From positions 186,001 to 250,000 of the forward strand of contig CAWCOV010000021.1 in the NCBI GenBank assembly GCA_963797255.1: a stretch of DNA of 64,000 nucleotides. The letters are read 5' to 3'. The notes beneath the pieces are model-generated. The model made no database searches and had not been told where the DNA came from. It worked only from the letters and a program-made list of their open reading frames with translations. The DNA is from JANXZS01 sp963797255 (lineage in GTDB: Bacteria; Acidobacteriota; Terriglobia; Terriglobales; Acidobacteriaceae). Positions 29,629-39,313 of this stretch are shown here, in pieces; position 1 is the first letter of the stretch; every line of letters begins with the position of its first letter. A program made the position numbers and the translations under genes.

Positions 29629-31377
29629 TCAATGGGAAGTTACGGCGCTCAACTCGATTCCGTTGGGCACGCCATTGCGAAGCCATCCGCGTACTGTGGC
29701 TAATCCGTAGCGCTGTACGTAGCCACCTACCATATCTGCCGCGGCGTCATGCGCTTTTTGCGAAGAGATTTTGTCGGTCGGATGAGAAAGGTTGGCGTCC
29801 AGCGTCATGAGGTTCACTGGGGGTAGGTTCTCGTGTCGCATGGAACCATCTGCGAGAAACTCAACCAGACCTTCGCGAAGCCAGAGCGGTGTTTTCGTTG
29901 ATGTTTCCTGCTCAACGAGGACGTGCAGAAATTCATGAAGCAGAATCTCGCGCAAGGCGCCGTGTCTTTGCAAGACGAGTGCTGGTTGAAGAAATATATT
30001 GGCGCCCCGAGTGGAAGCCAGCAGCCAACCCGGCTCTCCGGTGGTTTGACGAAAGAGTTCTGTTGACGGCATGGCGAAAACTGTTGGCTGCGGATTCGCT
30101 TGAGTCGGAAAAGCACTTCGAGCTTTCTCCCACTGCGAGTTTCCAAGGTCTATCCAAAGGGTTGCTGGGCCGACGGCTCGCAATTTCCATCCGTTACCTT
30201 GAGTGATCTTCCAACCGTTGTCGCCAGACTGAACGCGAACGGAAGTTCCCGGGAAATAGAAGGCGAGAATTTCACGATAGCTTTTGCCCTCGCGAGCCAT
30301 CTCAAATGCGCCGTCCTGGCAGAGTCCGACGCCGTGCCCGTGGCCTTTTCCTTGGATATGCAGGGTGTGGTCTGAAGTTTCCAATTCGTACCAGTCGCTT
30401 CGAATCTGATTCCAACCGAGAGAACGATTCACAGCGAAGTGAAAGCTGCTTGCTGAAATTGAGGCGGGGCCGCCAACGCCGTTCACCTGCATCTTAATCG
30501 CCCGGCCACTGGGTGTCCGCTTGTTGATGCGGATGGAATCGATCTTGGTTGGCGTGTGCCAACCCTGCTCTCTAAATAGCGCGCTGAGTTGATCGAGAGG
30601 AAACTGCGCGTGCCATGCAGCATCCTTGTGACGTAAGCAATACGCGTCTGGATGTGAGGTCAGATACGACGCGCGAATGGATGGCCACACATTGCGGACA
30701 TCTTCCGTGGTTCCACCACAGTTCTGTGAGTAATAGACCGCGGCTCTCTGGCGATTGAACCACAGCGTTTCTCCGGCCGTCTCCAGCACGGCCCGCTCTA
30801 CTTCAGCGCGAGAAGTGCCGATGCGAAGGGACTGGCAATGGGTGCTGTCGCAGAGATTGAAACCTTCGCTGGCGTGACGGCGAGAATTTTCAATCGCGAA
30901 GGTTCGCATTGCGACAGCCATTGCTTTCAGCGATTCGACAGGCTCATCCGGCGAAGCTTCACCGTTTAGCGCGGCGGCCAGATATCGCTCGCTGGGCATG
31001 GTGAGCAGGACGCGCAGACCGCCGGCGCGCGGCTCAATCGTCCATATACCTGCTGCTGCTACGGCGGATTCGGTGTTTGGAATCTTGATGCGAAAAGATC
31101 CATTGAGGTGGAGTCGTGTTGCGTGTGCTCCCGAAGAAAGTTCCAAGCTGCCGTTCGCGACGCTTGCAGAGAAGGCCGCAACGACGGATTCTTCGGTGCA
31201 CTTTTCACAAATCTGCATCGAGGCAGCGTTGCCGATTGGTGTGACGGTGACGGCATGAAGGTTTTGCGTCGAGAAAATTTCCACGGTGAGCGACTCTGGA
31301 GCATCCGTCGCGGATTGTGCCGCTACGCTGACGGCAAGCAACGCGCCAGACAATATCATGTGGAGTGCTCGCGTCAC
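29629..31377 (-). CDS. SpoIID/LytB protein fused to an HExxH metallopeptidase domain
   Basis: A 582-residue exported protein. I place the start at GTG 31377, because it overlaps the previous stop (GTGA) and leads into a signal peptide (ILSGALLAVSVAAQS). The SpoIID domain covers about 110-360: SERYLAAALNGEASPDEPVESLKAMAVAMRTFA in two motif blocks, CDSTHCQ, and GHGHGVGLCQDGA near the end. SpoIID enzymes cut glycan strands lacking stem peptides or activate amidases. The C-terminal part has HEFLH at 481-485 and WLREGLVE with Glu502, the zinc site of gluzincin (MA-like) peptidases. The order therefore joins glycan cleavage and proteolysis in one periplasmic protein. Second gene after a penicillin-binding transpeptidase. 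Confidence 0.88.
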   Translation of the reverse strand: MTRALHMILSGALLAVSVAAQSATDAPESLTVEIFSTQNLHAVTVTPIGNAASMQICEKCTEESVVAAFSASVANGSLELSSGAHATRLHLNGSFRIKIPNTESAVAAAGIWTIEPRAGGLRVLLTMPSERYLAAALNGEASPDEPVESLKAMAVAMRTFAIENSRRHASEGFNLCDSTHCQSLRIGTSRAEVERAVLETAGETLWFNRQRAAVYYSQNCGGTTEDVRNVWPSIRASYLTSHPDAYCLRHKDAAWHAQFPLDQLSALFREQGWHTPTKIDSIRINKRTPSGRAIKMQVNGVGGPASISASSFHFAVNRSLGWNQIRSDWYELETSDHTLHIQGKGHGHGVGLCQDGAFEMAREGKSYREILAFYFPGTSVRVQSGDNGWKITQGNGWKLRAVGPATLWIDLGNSQWEKARSAFPTQANPQPTVFAMPSTELFRQTTGEPGWLLASTRGANIFLQPALVLQRHGALREILLHEFLHVLVEQETSTKTPLWLREGLVEFLADGSMRHENLPPVNLMTLDANLSHPTDKISSQKAHDAAADMVGGYVQRYGLATVRGWLRNGVPNGIELSAVTSH

Positions 31378-32333
31378 TGTGCCTGCCCTGCTTTCAGGGA
31401 CATAAAGAATCGCCGCGCGATTGTGGCGGCGTCTGCTCCATTGCCGTGAGGGAGGTAGACCACTACGACGACTCTGGATGAACCTATTCCGGCCATACCG
31501 GCAAACCACCCGTGGGTCCATGTTTGTCCGGGATCGCTGGCTGTGCCGGTTTTCCCTGCAATGTTAAGGCTGGGAACTTCAGCATTGTGTGCGGCGCCAT
31601 AGCGCACGGAATCCAGCATTCCTTGTTCGACCGGTGCAAGCATGGGACTGAAATCGGGGTCGCTGAATTTCAGCGCGAGCTTGCGGTAGGCGAAAGCTAC
31701 TTCAGCGGGAGAGACGCTGATTCCGGCCAAGCCGAGTACAAAGAGTTGCTTTTCCTCCCGCGTCTTTCGTGTGTGAAGGACCGGCGATGTTTCAGAGGAC
31801 GAATTTGCAGTGTTACCGAACCCATAATCTCGCAGGACCTTGAGTACCTGTTCACTCGGCATCCTGCTAGCCAAGTCTGCGAAATAGGTGTTGCAGGAGT
31901 ATGCCAATGCTTCTTCGGCGTTGAAGGCCACGTCGGTTTGCGGATGGCTGCACGAAAGATTGTGGCCGAGCACTCGCAGGTTGCGATGGCAGACGACGAT
32001 CGTTTGAGATTGGACTACACGTGATTCAAGGGCGCCCGCGAGAAAGAATGGTTTAAGAATTGACCCCGGCGCGAATTGAAACTGATCGGCATTCTCCGGA
32101 CTATCAGACGCGAGCAAGTTGCCGCTCGCGACGTCAAGTACAAGAGCGGCGGCGGAGGTCCCGGCCACTGCCGAATGAAGTGCGCGCTGAAACGAAGATT
32201 TTGCTGTCGCTGGATGAGAATGCGTCTGCGGGAAGGCCGTCGACGACACAATGATCGAAAAAAGAACAACAGCGATCCTCAGGCGGCGCACGCTCGACCT
32301 TTCGGGGAACGCATGTTCATCGCGACCGAACAT
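31374..32333 (-). CDS. Small penicillin-binding transpeptidase
   Basis: A 319-residue protein: N-terminal signal or anchor (LRIAVVLFSIIVSSTAF), then only a transpeptidase domain. The three active-site motifs are present: SxxK as SILK (with the nucleophile Ser in PGSILKPFF), SxN as SCN (LAYSCNTYF) and KTG as KTGTASD. There is no glycosyltransferase or PBP dimerisation domain, so it is a minimal class-B-like enzyme, possibly a D,D-transpeptidase or carboxypeptidase. It overlaps the SpoIID gene by four bases and is convergent with the macroglobulin operon. In other bacteria macroglobulin genes pair with pbpC; this may be the functional counterpart. Confidence 0.88.
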   Translation of the reverse strand: MFGRDEHAFPERSSVRRLRIAVVLFSIIVSSTAFPQTHSHPATAKSSFQRALHSAVAGTSAAALVLDVASGNLLASDSPENADQFQFAPGSILKPFFLAGALESRVVQSQTIVVCHRNLRVLGHNLSCSHPQTDVAFNAEEALAYSCNTYFADLASRMPSEQVLKVLRDYGFGNTANSSSETSPVLHTRKTREEKQLFVLGLAGISVSPAEVAFAYRKLALKFSDPDFSPMLAPVEQGMLDSVRYGAAHNAEVPSLNIAGKTGTASDPGQTWTHGWFAGMAGIGSSRVVVVVYLPHGNGADAATIARRFFMSLKAGQAQ

Positions 32334-32490
32334 ACTCGGGGTGTTGCGCGATGCTTGGAGGCAAGGAACATTATGGACAAGTCAGCCGGGGATATTTCGA
32401 AGGCCCGGATTGGTTCTAAGCTACCACGACGGTGACGCCGGGGAGGCCGCTGTACAGCGCTCTCGAATTGATAGAGGGAGCGAAACGATA

Positions 32491-32515
32491 AAGGCGCCCA
32501 TTGCTGGGGCGCCTT
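32491..32515 (-). terminator. Probable terminator after the small acidic-protein gene
   Basis: Arms AAGGCGCCC (32491-32499) and GGGCGCCTT (32507-32515) pair perfectly around a seven-base loop. On the minus strand the stem is followed by TATCGTTTCG, only weakly T-rich. Position, 24 bases past the stop at 32539, supports its role. Confidence 0.6.
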
Positions 32516-32538
32516 CTCAAAAAAATTAGGTTAGGTTT

Positions 32539-32706
32539 TTAGCTGCCGACCTTGATGGTGGTGCTGGCGGACCGCTTGTTGAATACGGGACTGGCTCTGA
32601 CAGGCTCAGGTTCCGGGCTTGCCTCTGACAACTCTGAGGCGTTGTCTTCTATTTCGGGGGAGTCATCGCTTTGGTCAAGTGTAAGGTCGTCGTTGTCGTC
32701 TGCCAT
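32539..32706 (-). CDS. 55-residue acidic small protein, unknown function
   Basis: This short gene has a very good ribosome-binding site (AAGGAG six bases before the ATG at 32706) and a terminator-like hairpin downstream. The protein starts MADDNDDLTLDQSDD; its first 35 residues are mostly Asp, Glu, Ser and Pro, and the last 20 are different: basic and hydroxyl-rich, ending RSASTTIKVGS. No signal peptide, span or Cys is present. It follows the Ser/Thr kinase gene by 98 bases on the same strand. The Ser/Thr-rich tail could be a kinase target. The acidic leader with a distinct tail also resembles a RiPP precursor, but no modifying enzyme is near. Both ideas are inference. Confidence 0.65.
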   Translation of the reverse strand: MADDNDDLTLDQSDDSPEIEDNASELSEASPEPEPVRASPVFNKRSASTTIKVGS

Positions 32707-32804
32707 GTTCTGCTCCTTATATTCAGAGTGCGGAGTGGATACTGAAAGTGGGGAAAGCTTTCACATCTACGTGGGCCCAAAGTCTCGACTGCCGACCAAC
32801 TCGA

Positions 32805-35453
32805 CTATGACTTGCCGGGGTGGAATCGGGAATCTTGTAAAAGCGAGCGCATGTCGGGATCGGTTTTGGCTTGCTCGAGAGTGAATCCCTTTTGTAGAGC
32901 TTTTTCAAGATACGCTATTGCGTTGCGCCGGTCACCCAGTAATTCGTAGGCATCCGCCACGTTTGACAGGACGCCGGGGTCGTCTGGCGCAAGCGCAAGC
33001 GCGGTTTGTACTCCTTCCAGAGCCTTGTCTTTCTCTTTCGCCTTCGCATAAAGCATGGCAAGTATCGATTGCGCCTGTGCATCCTGAGGCTTCAGTTTGA
33101 CCGCCCGTTCGACTAACGGCATCATTCGCTTGCGGGCCTCTTCCGCTTTCCCGCTTTCGTTCATCCACTCATAGATGCCAAGCAGGTTGTTCCATACCTG
33201 GTAGTCGTTGTCATTTAATTGCAGAGCCCTTTCGGTTGCTGGTGCAGCTTCGATATATCGCTGCTGGACAGTGAAGAGGGTGCCAAGATTGCTGTATGCC
33301 GGGTAGCTCGGTGCAAGTTCGATGGACTTCTTCAAGGCACGTTCCGCTGCCGGATACGATTCGGCATTTCCAGAATCGAGATAGGCGGCACCTAAATTTA
33401 AAAGAACCTGCGCATTGTCCGGCGTCAGTTCCAAGGCGCGTTGGAATTGCGCAATTGCCTGCGGATACTTGCTTTGCCGGTCGTAAAACAACCCCAGATT
33501 GTTATGCCCATCCCAGTCGTCCGGTCGCATAGCAGCCGCTTTCTGGTATTTTTCCTCAGCGTCTTGTACTCGCCCGGATTGCTCATACGCATGCGCCTGT
33601 CCGCTGAGGGCCGTAGGATTTCGCGGGTCGAGATCGAGTGCGTGCTGAAACTCCTGCAGGGCGAGATCGGGTTTGCCTGTGGCGTCATGGATTCGGCCCA
33701 GAGTCACATAAACAGCGGGCATGTGACTATCCAGTTGAATAGCTTTGCGGCAATTGCCCTCGGCCTCCGCGAGCCACCTGGGATCAGGATCCACTCGGTA
33801 CTTCAGCCTGTAGGCCTCTCCAAGCTGGGCGTAACCTAACGCAAAGCGCGGATCGGTTTTGACTGACCTCTCGAGCGCGGTGATCGCCTGGTCGAGATTG
33901 CCGGGCTTGTCGTAACGCTGCATGTAACCCAGGGCTGTGAGGTAGTCCTCGTACGCGGCGGGGGCGACGGACCCCCCGGTGGTGCGCAGCATGTCGGCGG
34001 TCACGGTAATATCCATCAGCCGTGCCAGCTTGGCGACTGCTTCGTTCTCGAGCGTGGAGAGATCTCCCGCCTGATCTTCTACTTCCGCTGAGCCGATTTG
34101 CCGCATGCGATTGGTATCGATCAAATCCACGTGCAGGCGGACAGCCCTCCCGTCGCGCTCGACCGATCCTTTGACGACGAGGTTGGCGCCGAGAGCTTTC
34201 AATGCCTCAGAAGGATCCGTTATTTTGCGGCGGCGCACTTCGCTGGTGGGGACAACCCACAGAGACTGGCTGCCTATGTCCAGGTTGGACAACCTGCCGG
34301 AGAGCGAATCCATCAGTCCTTGAACGAGCACGTCGTTCTCGGGATTATTGCCGATGTTGTCAAATGGCAGCACCGCTACATGTTTCTGAGCACCGGGAAA
34401 GAAGGTGGCGCGCAGACGGTTTCTGGTCGAGGGCACCAGAAGAAGAATCGTAATCGCCAAAAGCGCGAGAAGGAGCACTCCGCCGACCCACCGTATCCAT
34501 GCTGGGGAATCTCGTGGCGCTTCGGACCAGGAGGGGCGCGACGCTTCAGCAAGGGCTCGCCGGGAAGTGGTGGAGGACTTGGCCGGGCGTGACGTGGCGG
34601 GAACAGAGGTCGTGGTGTCGTCCGCCAGAGTGGGTTCAACGGCCTCGAGGTCGCGGATGAGGTCCGAACATTGTTGGTAGCGTTTGGCAGTATCCTTCGC
34701 AAGAGCCGTGTAGATGATCTCCTGAAGCGGGGCTGGCACGGTTTCCAAGCCCTGTGGCCCCTCATTAAGAATGGCTAGCAGGGTGGCGGGAATGGTGTCT
34801 CGTTTGAATGGATTGAGGCCTGTCACCATTTCCGCCAGCACGACACCTACGGCCCATATATCCGCCCGCTGATCGACGAGCTTACCAAGGGATTGCTCCG
34901 GCGACATGTAGGCCACCGTGCCCGTGATTCCTGTATGCGAGACAGTCTGAACGCTCATAACGTGGGCGATGCCAAAGTCCACAATGCGAACCGCGCCGCT
35001 GCTGGTGAGCATGATGTTGGAGGGCTTGATGTCGCGATGAACGATCTGCCGTGCATGAGCGTCGGCGAGACCGCGAGCAATTTGAATGGCAATCCGAACA
35101 GCCTTGCGGGGAGCGATTGGGCCGTTGCGAATCTCCTGCGCAAGCGACTGGCCCTCATAGAAAGCCATGACGATGAAGGTTCGGCCGTCCCCCGTCTCCT
35201 CAATACCGTGAATTACGCCAATATTCGGATGATCCAGAGACGAAGCTGTTCGGGCCTCGCGCAGAAATCGTTGTCGTTCGATGTCGTTAGAAATCAGGTC
35301 CGCCGGAAGGAATTTGAGGGCGACATTGCGTTCCAGCTTAAGGTCGCGGGCGCGATACACCACGCCCATTCCGCCGGCCCCAGCCATCCCCAGGATTTTG
35401 TAGTTCGACGCTACAAGTTCTCCTGCCGCCAGCGTGCTGTTCAAGTCGGGCAT
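32805..35453 (-). CDS. Hanks-type Ser/Thr kinase with TolB-like domain and TPR repeats
   Basis: An 882-residue membrane-spanning sensor kinase. The kinase domain (about 18-275) is complete: GAGGMG loop, Lys47 (VALKFL), HRDIKPSN at 139-146, DFG at 159-161 and SPEQ in the activation segment. After a Ser/Thr/Pro-rich linker comes one span (VGGVLLLALLAITILLLVP, about 320-340). The periplasmic half has a TolB/CsgG-like domain (VAVLPFDNIGNNPENDVLV) and a long row of TPR repeats to the C-terminus. The frame opens 31 codons further upstream; I chose 35453 for MPDLN, just before the kinase fold. Divergent from an FHA-GAF-SpoIIE phosphatase, a likely opposing partner. Confidence 0.92.
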   Translation of the reverse strand: MPDLNSTLAAGELVASNYKILGMAGAGGMGVVYRARDLKLERNVALKFLPADLISNDIERQRFLREARTASSLDHPNIGVIHGIEETGDGRTFIVMAFYEGQSLAQEIRNGPIAPRKAVRIAIQIARGLADAHARQIVHRDIKPSNIMLTSSGAVRIVDFGIAHVMSVQTVSHTGITGTVAYMSPEQSLGKLVDQRADIWAVGVVLAEMVTGLNPFKRDTIPATLLAILNEGPQGLETVPAPLQEIIYTALAKDTAKRYQQCSDLIRDLEAVEPTLADDTTTSVPATSRPAKSSTTSRRALAEASRPSWSEAPRDSPAWIRWVGGVLLLALLAITILLLVPSTRNRLRATFFPGAQKHVAVLPFDNIGNNPENDVLVQGLMDSLSGRLSNLDIGSQSLWVVPTSEVRRRKITDPSEALKALGANLVVKGSVERDGRAVRLHVDLIDTNRMRQIGSAEVEDQAGDLSTLENEAVAKLARLMDITVTADMLRTTGGSVAPAAYEDYLTALGYMQRYDKPGNLDQAITALERSVKTDPRFALGYAQLGEAYRLKYRVDPDPRWLAEAEGNCRKAIQLDSHMPAVYVTLGRIHDATGKPDLALQEFQHALDLDPRNPTALSGQAHAYEQSGRVQDAEEKYQKAAAMRPDDWDGHNNLGLFYDRQSKYPQAIAQFQRALELTPDNAQVLLNLGAAYLDSGNAESYPAAERALKKSIELAPSYPAYSNLGTLFTVQQRYIEAAPATERALQLNDNDYQVWNNLLGIYEWMNESGKAEEARKRMMPLVERAVKLKPQDAQAQSILAMLYAKAKEKDKALEGVQTALALAPDDPGVLSNVADAYELLGDRRNAIAYLEKALQKGFTLEQAKTDPDMRSLLQDSRFHPGKS

Positions 35454-35726
35454 GTCCCTTTCTCTGGCCCCGCGCGAATAGTGGAAAGAGTATGCGCGAG
35501 GGAAGCACTTAAGAGCGATGGTACTTCGAGGGTTGGAGGGTTGCAAGGCGAGCGCCTTTACTCAAGAGTGCCACGGAGCTAGCGTGAAGCAGACTGAAAT
35601 AAATTGATCGCAGAGTCATAATGCAAAGGCCGACCGGAGAGCAGGAGCCCGTTATTCCGATCTTTCAATGTCCAATCAGTAGTTTGCAGGGCCAATCCAG
35701 GACCTCTCCGGTTAAGATCAAAGTCT

Positions 35727-37340
35727 ATGACGCGCGAAACACCGAGCATGCTGTTGTTGGTGGTCGATGGGGCCTCCCAGAACGAAACGGTCATTAACCA
35801 TTCGCCATTCACGATAGGCCGTTTACCTGACCGGGACCTGGTACTCTCCTATCCCTACATTTCCCGGGCCCACGCGGAGATTGTGTACGAGGGCGACAAA
35901 TTCCATCTCGTCGATCAAGGATCGCGTAGCGGCTGCTACGTAAACGGGACCAGGGTGGAGCGGCATGCACTTAACAATAACGATGTGATCCACATCGGGT
36001 CGCTTGACGGGCCATTGCTCCGATTCGGCACTCCGGAAAGTTCGCGCTCCACCCTTCGCAGCCTTCTGCAGCAGATGCAGCACGCGTCCAAGCCAGATTC
36101 TGACCTTGAAAAGCTGAGCTGGTTCCTGGAAGCAGCACGGAAGCTGAACGACGTCGGCGCCGTCCATGAAATCCTCGTCTCCCTGATCGAGACGACTCTG
36201 CAGCTGACGCAGGTGGAGCGGGGGTATGTTTTCCTGAAGGATCCCAGCGGACATCTCAAACTATCCGTTGCGAGAAACGTGCATGGGGAACCGCTGGAGG
36301 AAGATTCAACGATCTCGCATTCGGCGATTAAGCGCGCTATCGAGAGCGACTCTGAATTTATTGTTACGGACACGCTTTCCGCGGAAGCGGGTTCGCCTTC
36401 GCAAAGCATGGTCGCGCAGAGCATCCGCACAGTGATTTGTATTCCACTTTTGCGGAAGCGTTCGGCAGAACAGAAAATGAGCGACCGTGACCTGCTGGGA
36501 ATGCTGTATCTCGACAGCCGCCAGCAACGCGGCAAGCTGACGCGCATCGACAGCGATCTGCTGAAGACGATCGCAACGGAAGCAGCGGTGCTCGTTGAGA
36601 ACACATCTTTGGCGCATGCCGAAGAGGCTGCCCGCCACTATCGGGAAGAACTGACGATCGCGGCGGACATTCAGCGCGGATTGATGGCTGTCCGCATTCC
36701 CGAGATGCCTTATGCGCGAGTCCACGCAAGCAGCATTTCGTGCAAAGAGGTCGGGGGAGATTTCTACGACGTACTGGAAGTGGAAAACGGCCTTTATGTA
36801 ATTATCGCGGACATTTCCGGCAAGGGAATTTCGGCGGCGTTGCTTGCGTCCACGTTGCAGGGGCTGGTGCATGCGCAGATCATGGCGGGGCAGCCACTGG
36901 TGAAGATTGCGACGATTGCCAACCAGTACATCTGCGAGAAGAGTCTGCAAAAGTACGCGACGCTCGTCTTGCTGAGGCTGACTTCCGATGGGGCACTGGA
37001 GTATATGAACTGCGGTCACGTACAGCCGCTGTTACAAACTGCAAATGAAGTCAAGGTCCTGCCCAACGGGAATTTGCCTGTGGGACTGATAGATGGCGCA
37101 GCCTATTCGTCAGAGACGATCCAGATGAAACCCGGTGAACGAGTGCTGCTGGTAACGGACGGCGTGACCGAGGCGGAGGATCCATCAGGAGAGTTCTATG
37201 GAGATGACCGTTTGCAGGCCATCGTGATGTCTGGCACCACGATCGAAGAGCTGTTCCACGATGTGGAGACGTTCATGCGGGGAGCTCCGCCAAACGACGA
37301 CTGCACGATGCTTGAGATTTGCTATTCAAGCTGCGGTTAG
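35727..37340 (+). CDS. FHA-GAF-SpoIIE (PP2C) phosphatase
   Basis: A 537-residue cytosolic protein of three domains. FHA (about 8-105): IGRLPDRDLVLSYPYISRAH and GSRSGCYVNGTRV keep the Gly-Arg, Ser, His and Asn-Gly residues that bind phosphothreonine. GAF (about 130-295) contains FLKDPSGHLKLSV and ICIPLLRKR. SpoIIE phosphatase (about 310-537): KEVGGDFYDVLE, IIADISGKGISAAL, LVTDGVTEAED and NDDCTMLEI keep the acidic metal ligands. The FHA domain would dock it on a phosphorylated protein, plausibly the autophosphorylated kinase encoded divergently 273 bases away. An alternative target is a STAS anti-anti-sigma factor elsewhere. Confidence 0.93.
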   Translation: MTRETPSMLLLVVDGASQNETVINHSPFTIGRLPDRDLVLSYPYISRAHAEIVYEGDKFHLVDQGSRSGCYVNGTRVERHALNNNDVIHIGSLDGPLLRFGTPESSRSTLRSLLQQMQHASKPDSDLEKLSWFLEAARKLNDVGAVHEILVSLIETTLQLTQVERGYVFLKDPSGHLKLSVARNVHGEPLEEDSTISHSAIKRAIESDSEFIVTDTLSAEAGSPSQSMVAQSIRTVICIPLLRKRSAEQKMSDRDLLGMLYLDSRQQRGKLTRIDSDLLKTIATEAAVLVENTSLAHAEEAARHYREELTIAADIQRGLMAVRIPEMPYARVHASSISCKEVGGDFYDVLEVENGLYVIIADISGKGISAALLASTLQGLVHAQIMAGQPLVKIATIANQYICEKSLQKYATLVLLRLTSDGALEYMNCGHVQPLLQTANEVKVLPNGNLPVGLIDGAAYSSETIQMKPGERVLLVTDGVTEAEDPSGEFYGDDRLQAIVMSGTTIEELFHDVETFMRGAPPNDDCTMLEICYSSCG

Positions 37341-37371
37341 CGGCGCCTGGGCGTTTCGTAACCGTTGCTGA

Positions 37372-39313
37372 TCAGTTCGCTGTTTTTCCGGGCTTGTCAG
37401 AAGCGGGCTTTGCGGCGTTTTCGGCACAGGCAACGCCGCCGGTGCACATGGCGTCTGTAATGCCTTTGCCCTCTTCCACGGTATAGATCCGGTCCAGGCT
37501 GGTGACTTTGATTTTTTCGACGTTGCCGCTTGGCCAGTGGATTTCAACGCTATCGATTGCCGTGGCGTCTCCCAGGCCGAAGTGAAGTCGAAGGTCATTG
37601 GACGAAAGATAACTTCCGCCACTGAGCACGTCGCCTCGTTGCCGAATGCCGCCGGCATTCAAATAAACAGTGGATCCGACCGCATCGCGCGGACTTTTCG
37701 GTCCGCCGATCAATTTGAAGCCGACCCAGTGATGTTGGTCTGGATTGACGTTTCGCAGCAGAACCGGAACTTGATCCATGTTGCTGATTACCGCGTCTAT
37801 TTTCCCCGTATTGAAGATGTCGCCAAAGGCTACTCCACGACCCACACTCACTGTGGCCAGGCCAGTTCCCTCGACGGCAGGCACTACTTCAAATTTTCCA
37901 TTCTTGAGGTTGCGGAATAGCAGGGGACGCTCGGCGTAGGTTGTGCCCCAGTCCGGATGCTTGTCCACATTCGGATAGACGTGCCCGTTGGCAATGAGCA
38001 GGTCTTTCCATCCGTCGTTGTCGTAATCGAGGAAGCCGTCGCCAAATCCCACAAACGGAATGGTGGGTGTTTCGACTCCAACCTTGTAGCTGATATCGGT
38101 GAATGTCCCGCCGCCGTCGTTATGAAAGACGACGTCATAGTCGTCACAAAACGTGGTACTGACAATGTCGAGATTTCCGTTGTTCTCGTAGTCGCCCACG
38201 GCGAGTCCCATGTTCGCGACTTCGCGTCCATCCCCATTCAGAGCAAGGCCGCTGGTGTAGCTTTCGTCTGAGAACGTGCCGTTGCCCTTGTTGATGTAGA
38301 GGTAGTTGGGGGTGGTGTCGTTGGCGACGACGAGATCCATTTTGCCATCGTTATTTACATCGACGAAGAGCGCGCCCAGGCCGAAGAATCCGTCCGGATC
38401 ATTTACGCCGAGCTTTACGCTGACATCGGTAAACGTGCCATCGCCGTTGTTATGGAAGAGATGGTCGTGCTCGCCGGGGAGCCCGCGAGGTCCGCACATG
38501 ACGGGCGATCCCGCGATAGGAGCAGTTCGCGTATCCCACCGCCTTGGAGCCACCGACAGGGAGATTGTTGCGATCGAAGATAAGGTAGCCGGCCACGAAG
38601 AGATCAAGCCGCCCGTCGCCGTCATAGTCTCCAAAGGTAGCTCCGGTTGACCACATGCCGAGGGCCACGCCTGCTTTTTCGGCAAGATCGGAGAACGTGC
38701 CGTCATGGTTGTTGTGGTACAGGCGATTCTTTCCGTAATTGGTTACGTACAGGTCGGGCCAGCCATCATTGTCGTAATCGGCGGAAACTACTCCGTAGCC
38801 CCATCGCTCATTCGCAACGCCGGCCTTGGCAGTTACGTCCGTGAAGGTGCCATCGTGATTGTTGCGGAAGAGGGCAGCCTTGGGGGCAGGCTCTTTGCCA
38901 TCGAGAGCGTTGAAGGTTGAGCCATTCACGAAGTAGATGTCCAACCAACCGTCGTTGTCGAAGTCGAGCAATGCAACGCCCGGACCTTTTGCTTCCAGAA
39001 TGAACTGTTTTTCGAGGGTTCCGGCGGTGTGGCGCCAAGTGGTGAGCCCCGCTTTTTCCGCGGTATTCATAAAGACGATCGGGCCGGACTTTACGAATCC
39101 GCCTGCGGTGATGGGGCGCTTTTGCGCATCAAATACGGCTTCGTGGGTGCCTCCGCTGGCAATTCCCCCCATGCCTCCGGGTGCTGGAGGAGCGGCCTGA
39201 CCACACAGTAATGAAGGTGCCACCAAGAAGAATGAGCCTAAGAGGCTCGATAGCCATACTCGCAAAAACACGCAGTTACTCCCAAGGGTAAGTGTACTGT
39301 ATCGCTGATTCAT
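37372..39313 (-). pseudogene. CRTAC1-family FG-GAP/ASPIC-UnbV protein, one frameshift
   Basis: Joined, about 647 residues. The start at 39313 (MNQRYSTLTLG) gives a signal peptide ending near LLCGQA. It has at least seven FG-GAP/VCBS blades with calcium-type loops (LDFDNDGWLDIYFVNG, ADYDNDGWPDLYVTNYG, DYDGDGRLDLFVAGY and more), forming a beta-propeller. The C-terminus is an ASPIC/UnbV domain (GAGGIRQRGDVLSGG-like, then SVEIHWPSGNVEKI). One extra G near 38510 breaks the frame at NCSYRG. These exported proteins occur in many copies in Acidobacteriota; binding to glycans or proteins is suspected. Convergent with the phosphatase gene. Confidence 0.9.

Noticed and set aside
32539..32706. RiPP precursor with a biosynthetic cluster
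   Set aside because: No modifying enzyme, peptidase-exporter or radical SAM gene is nearby and the peptide has no Cys; kept only as a small protein.
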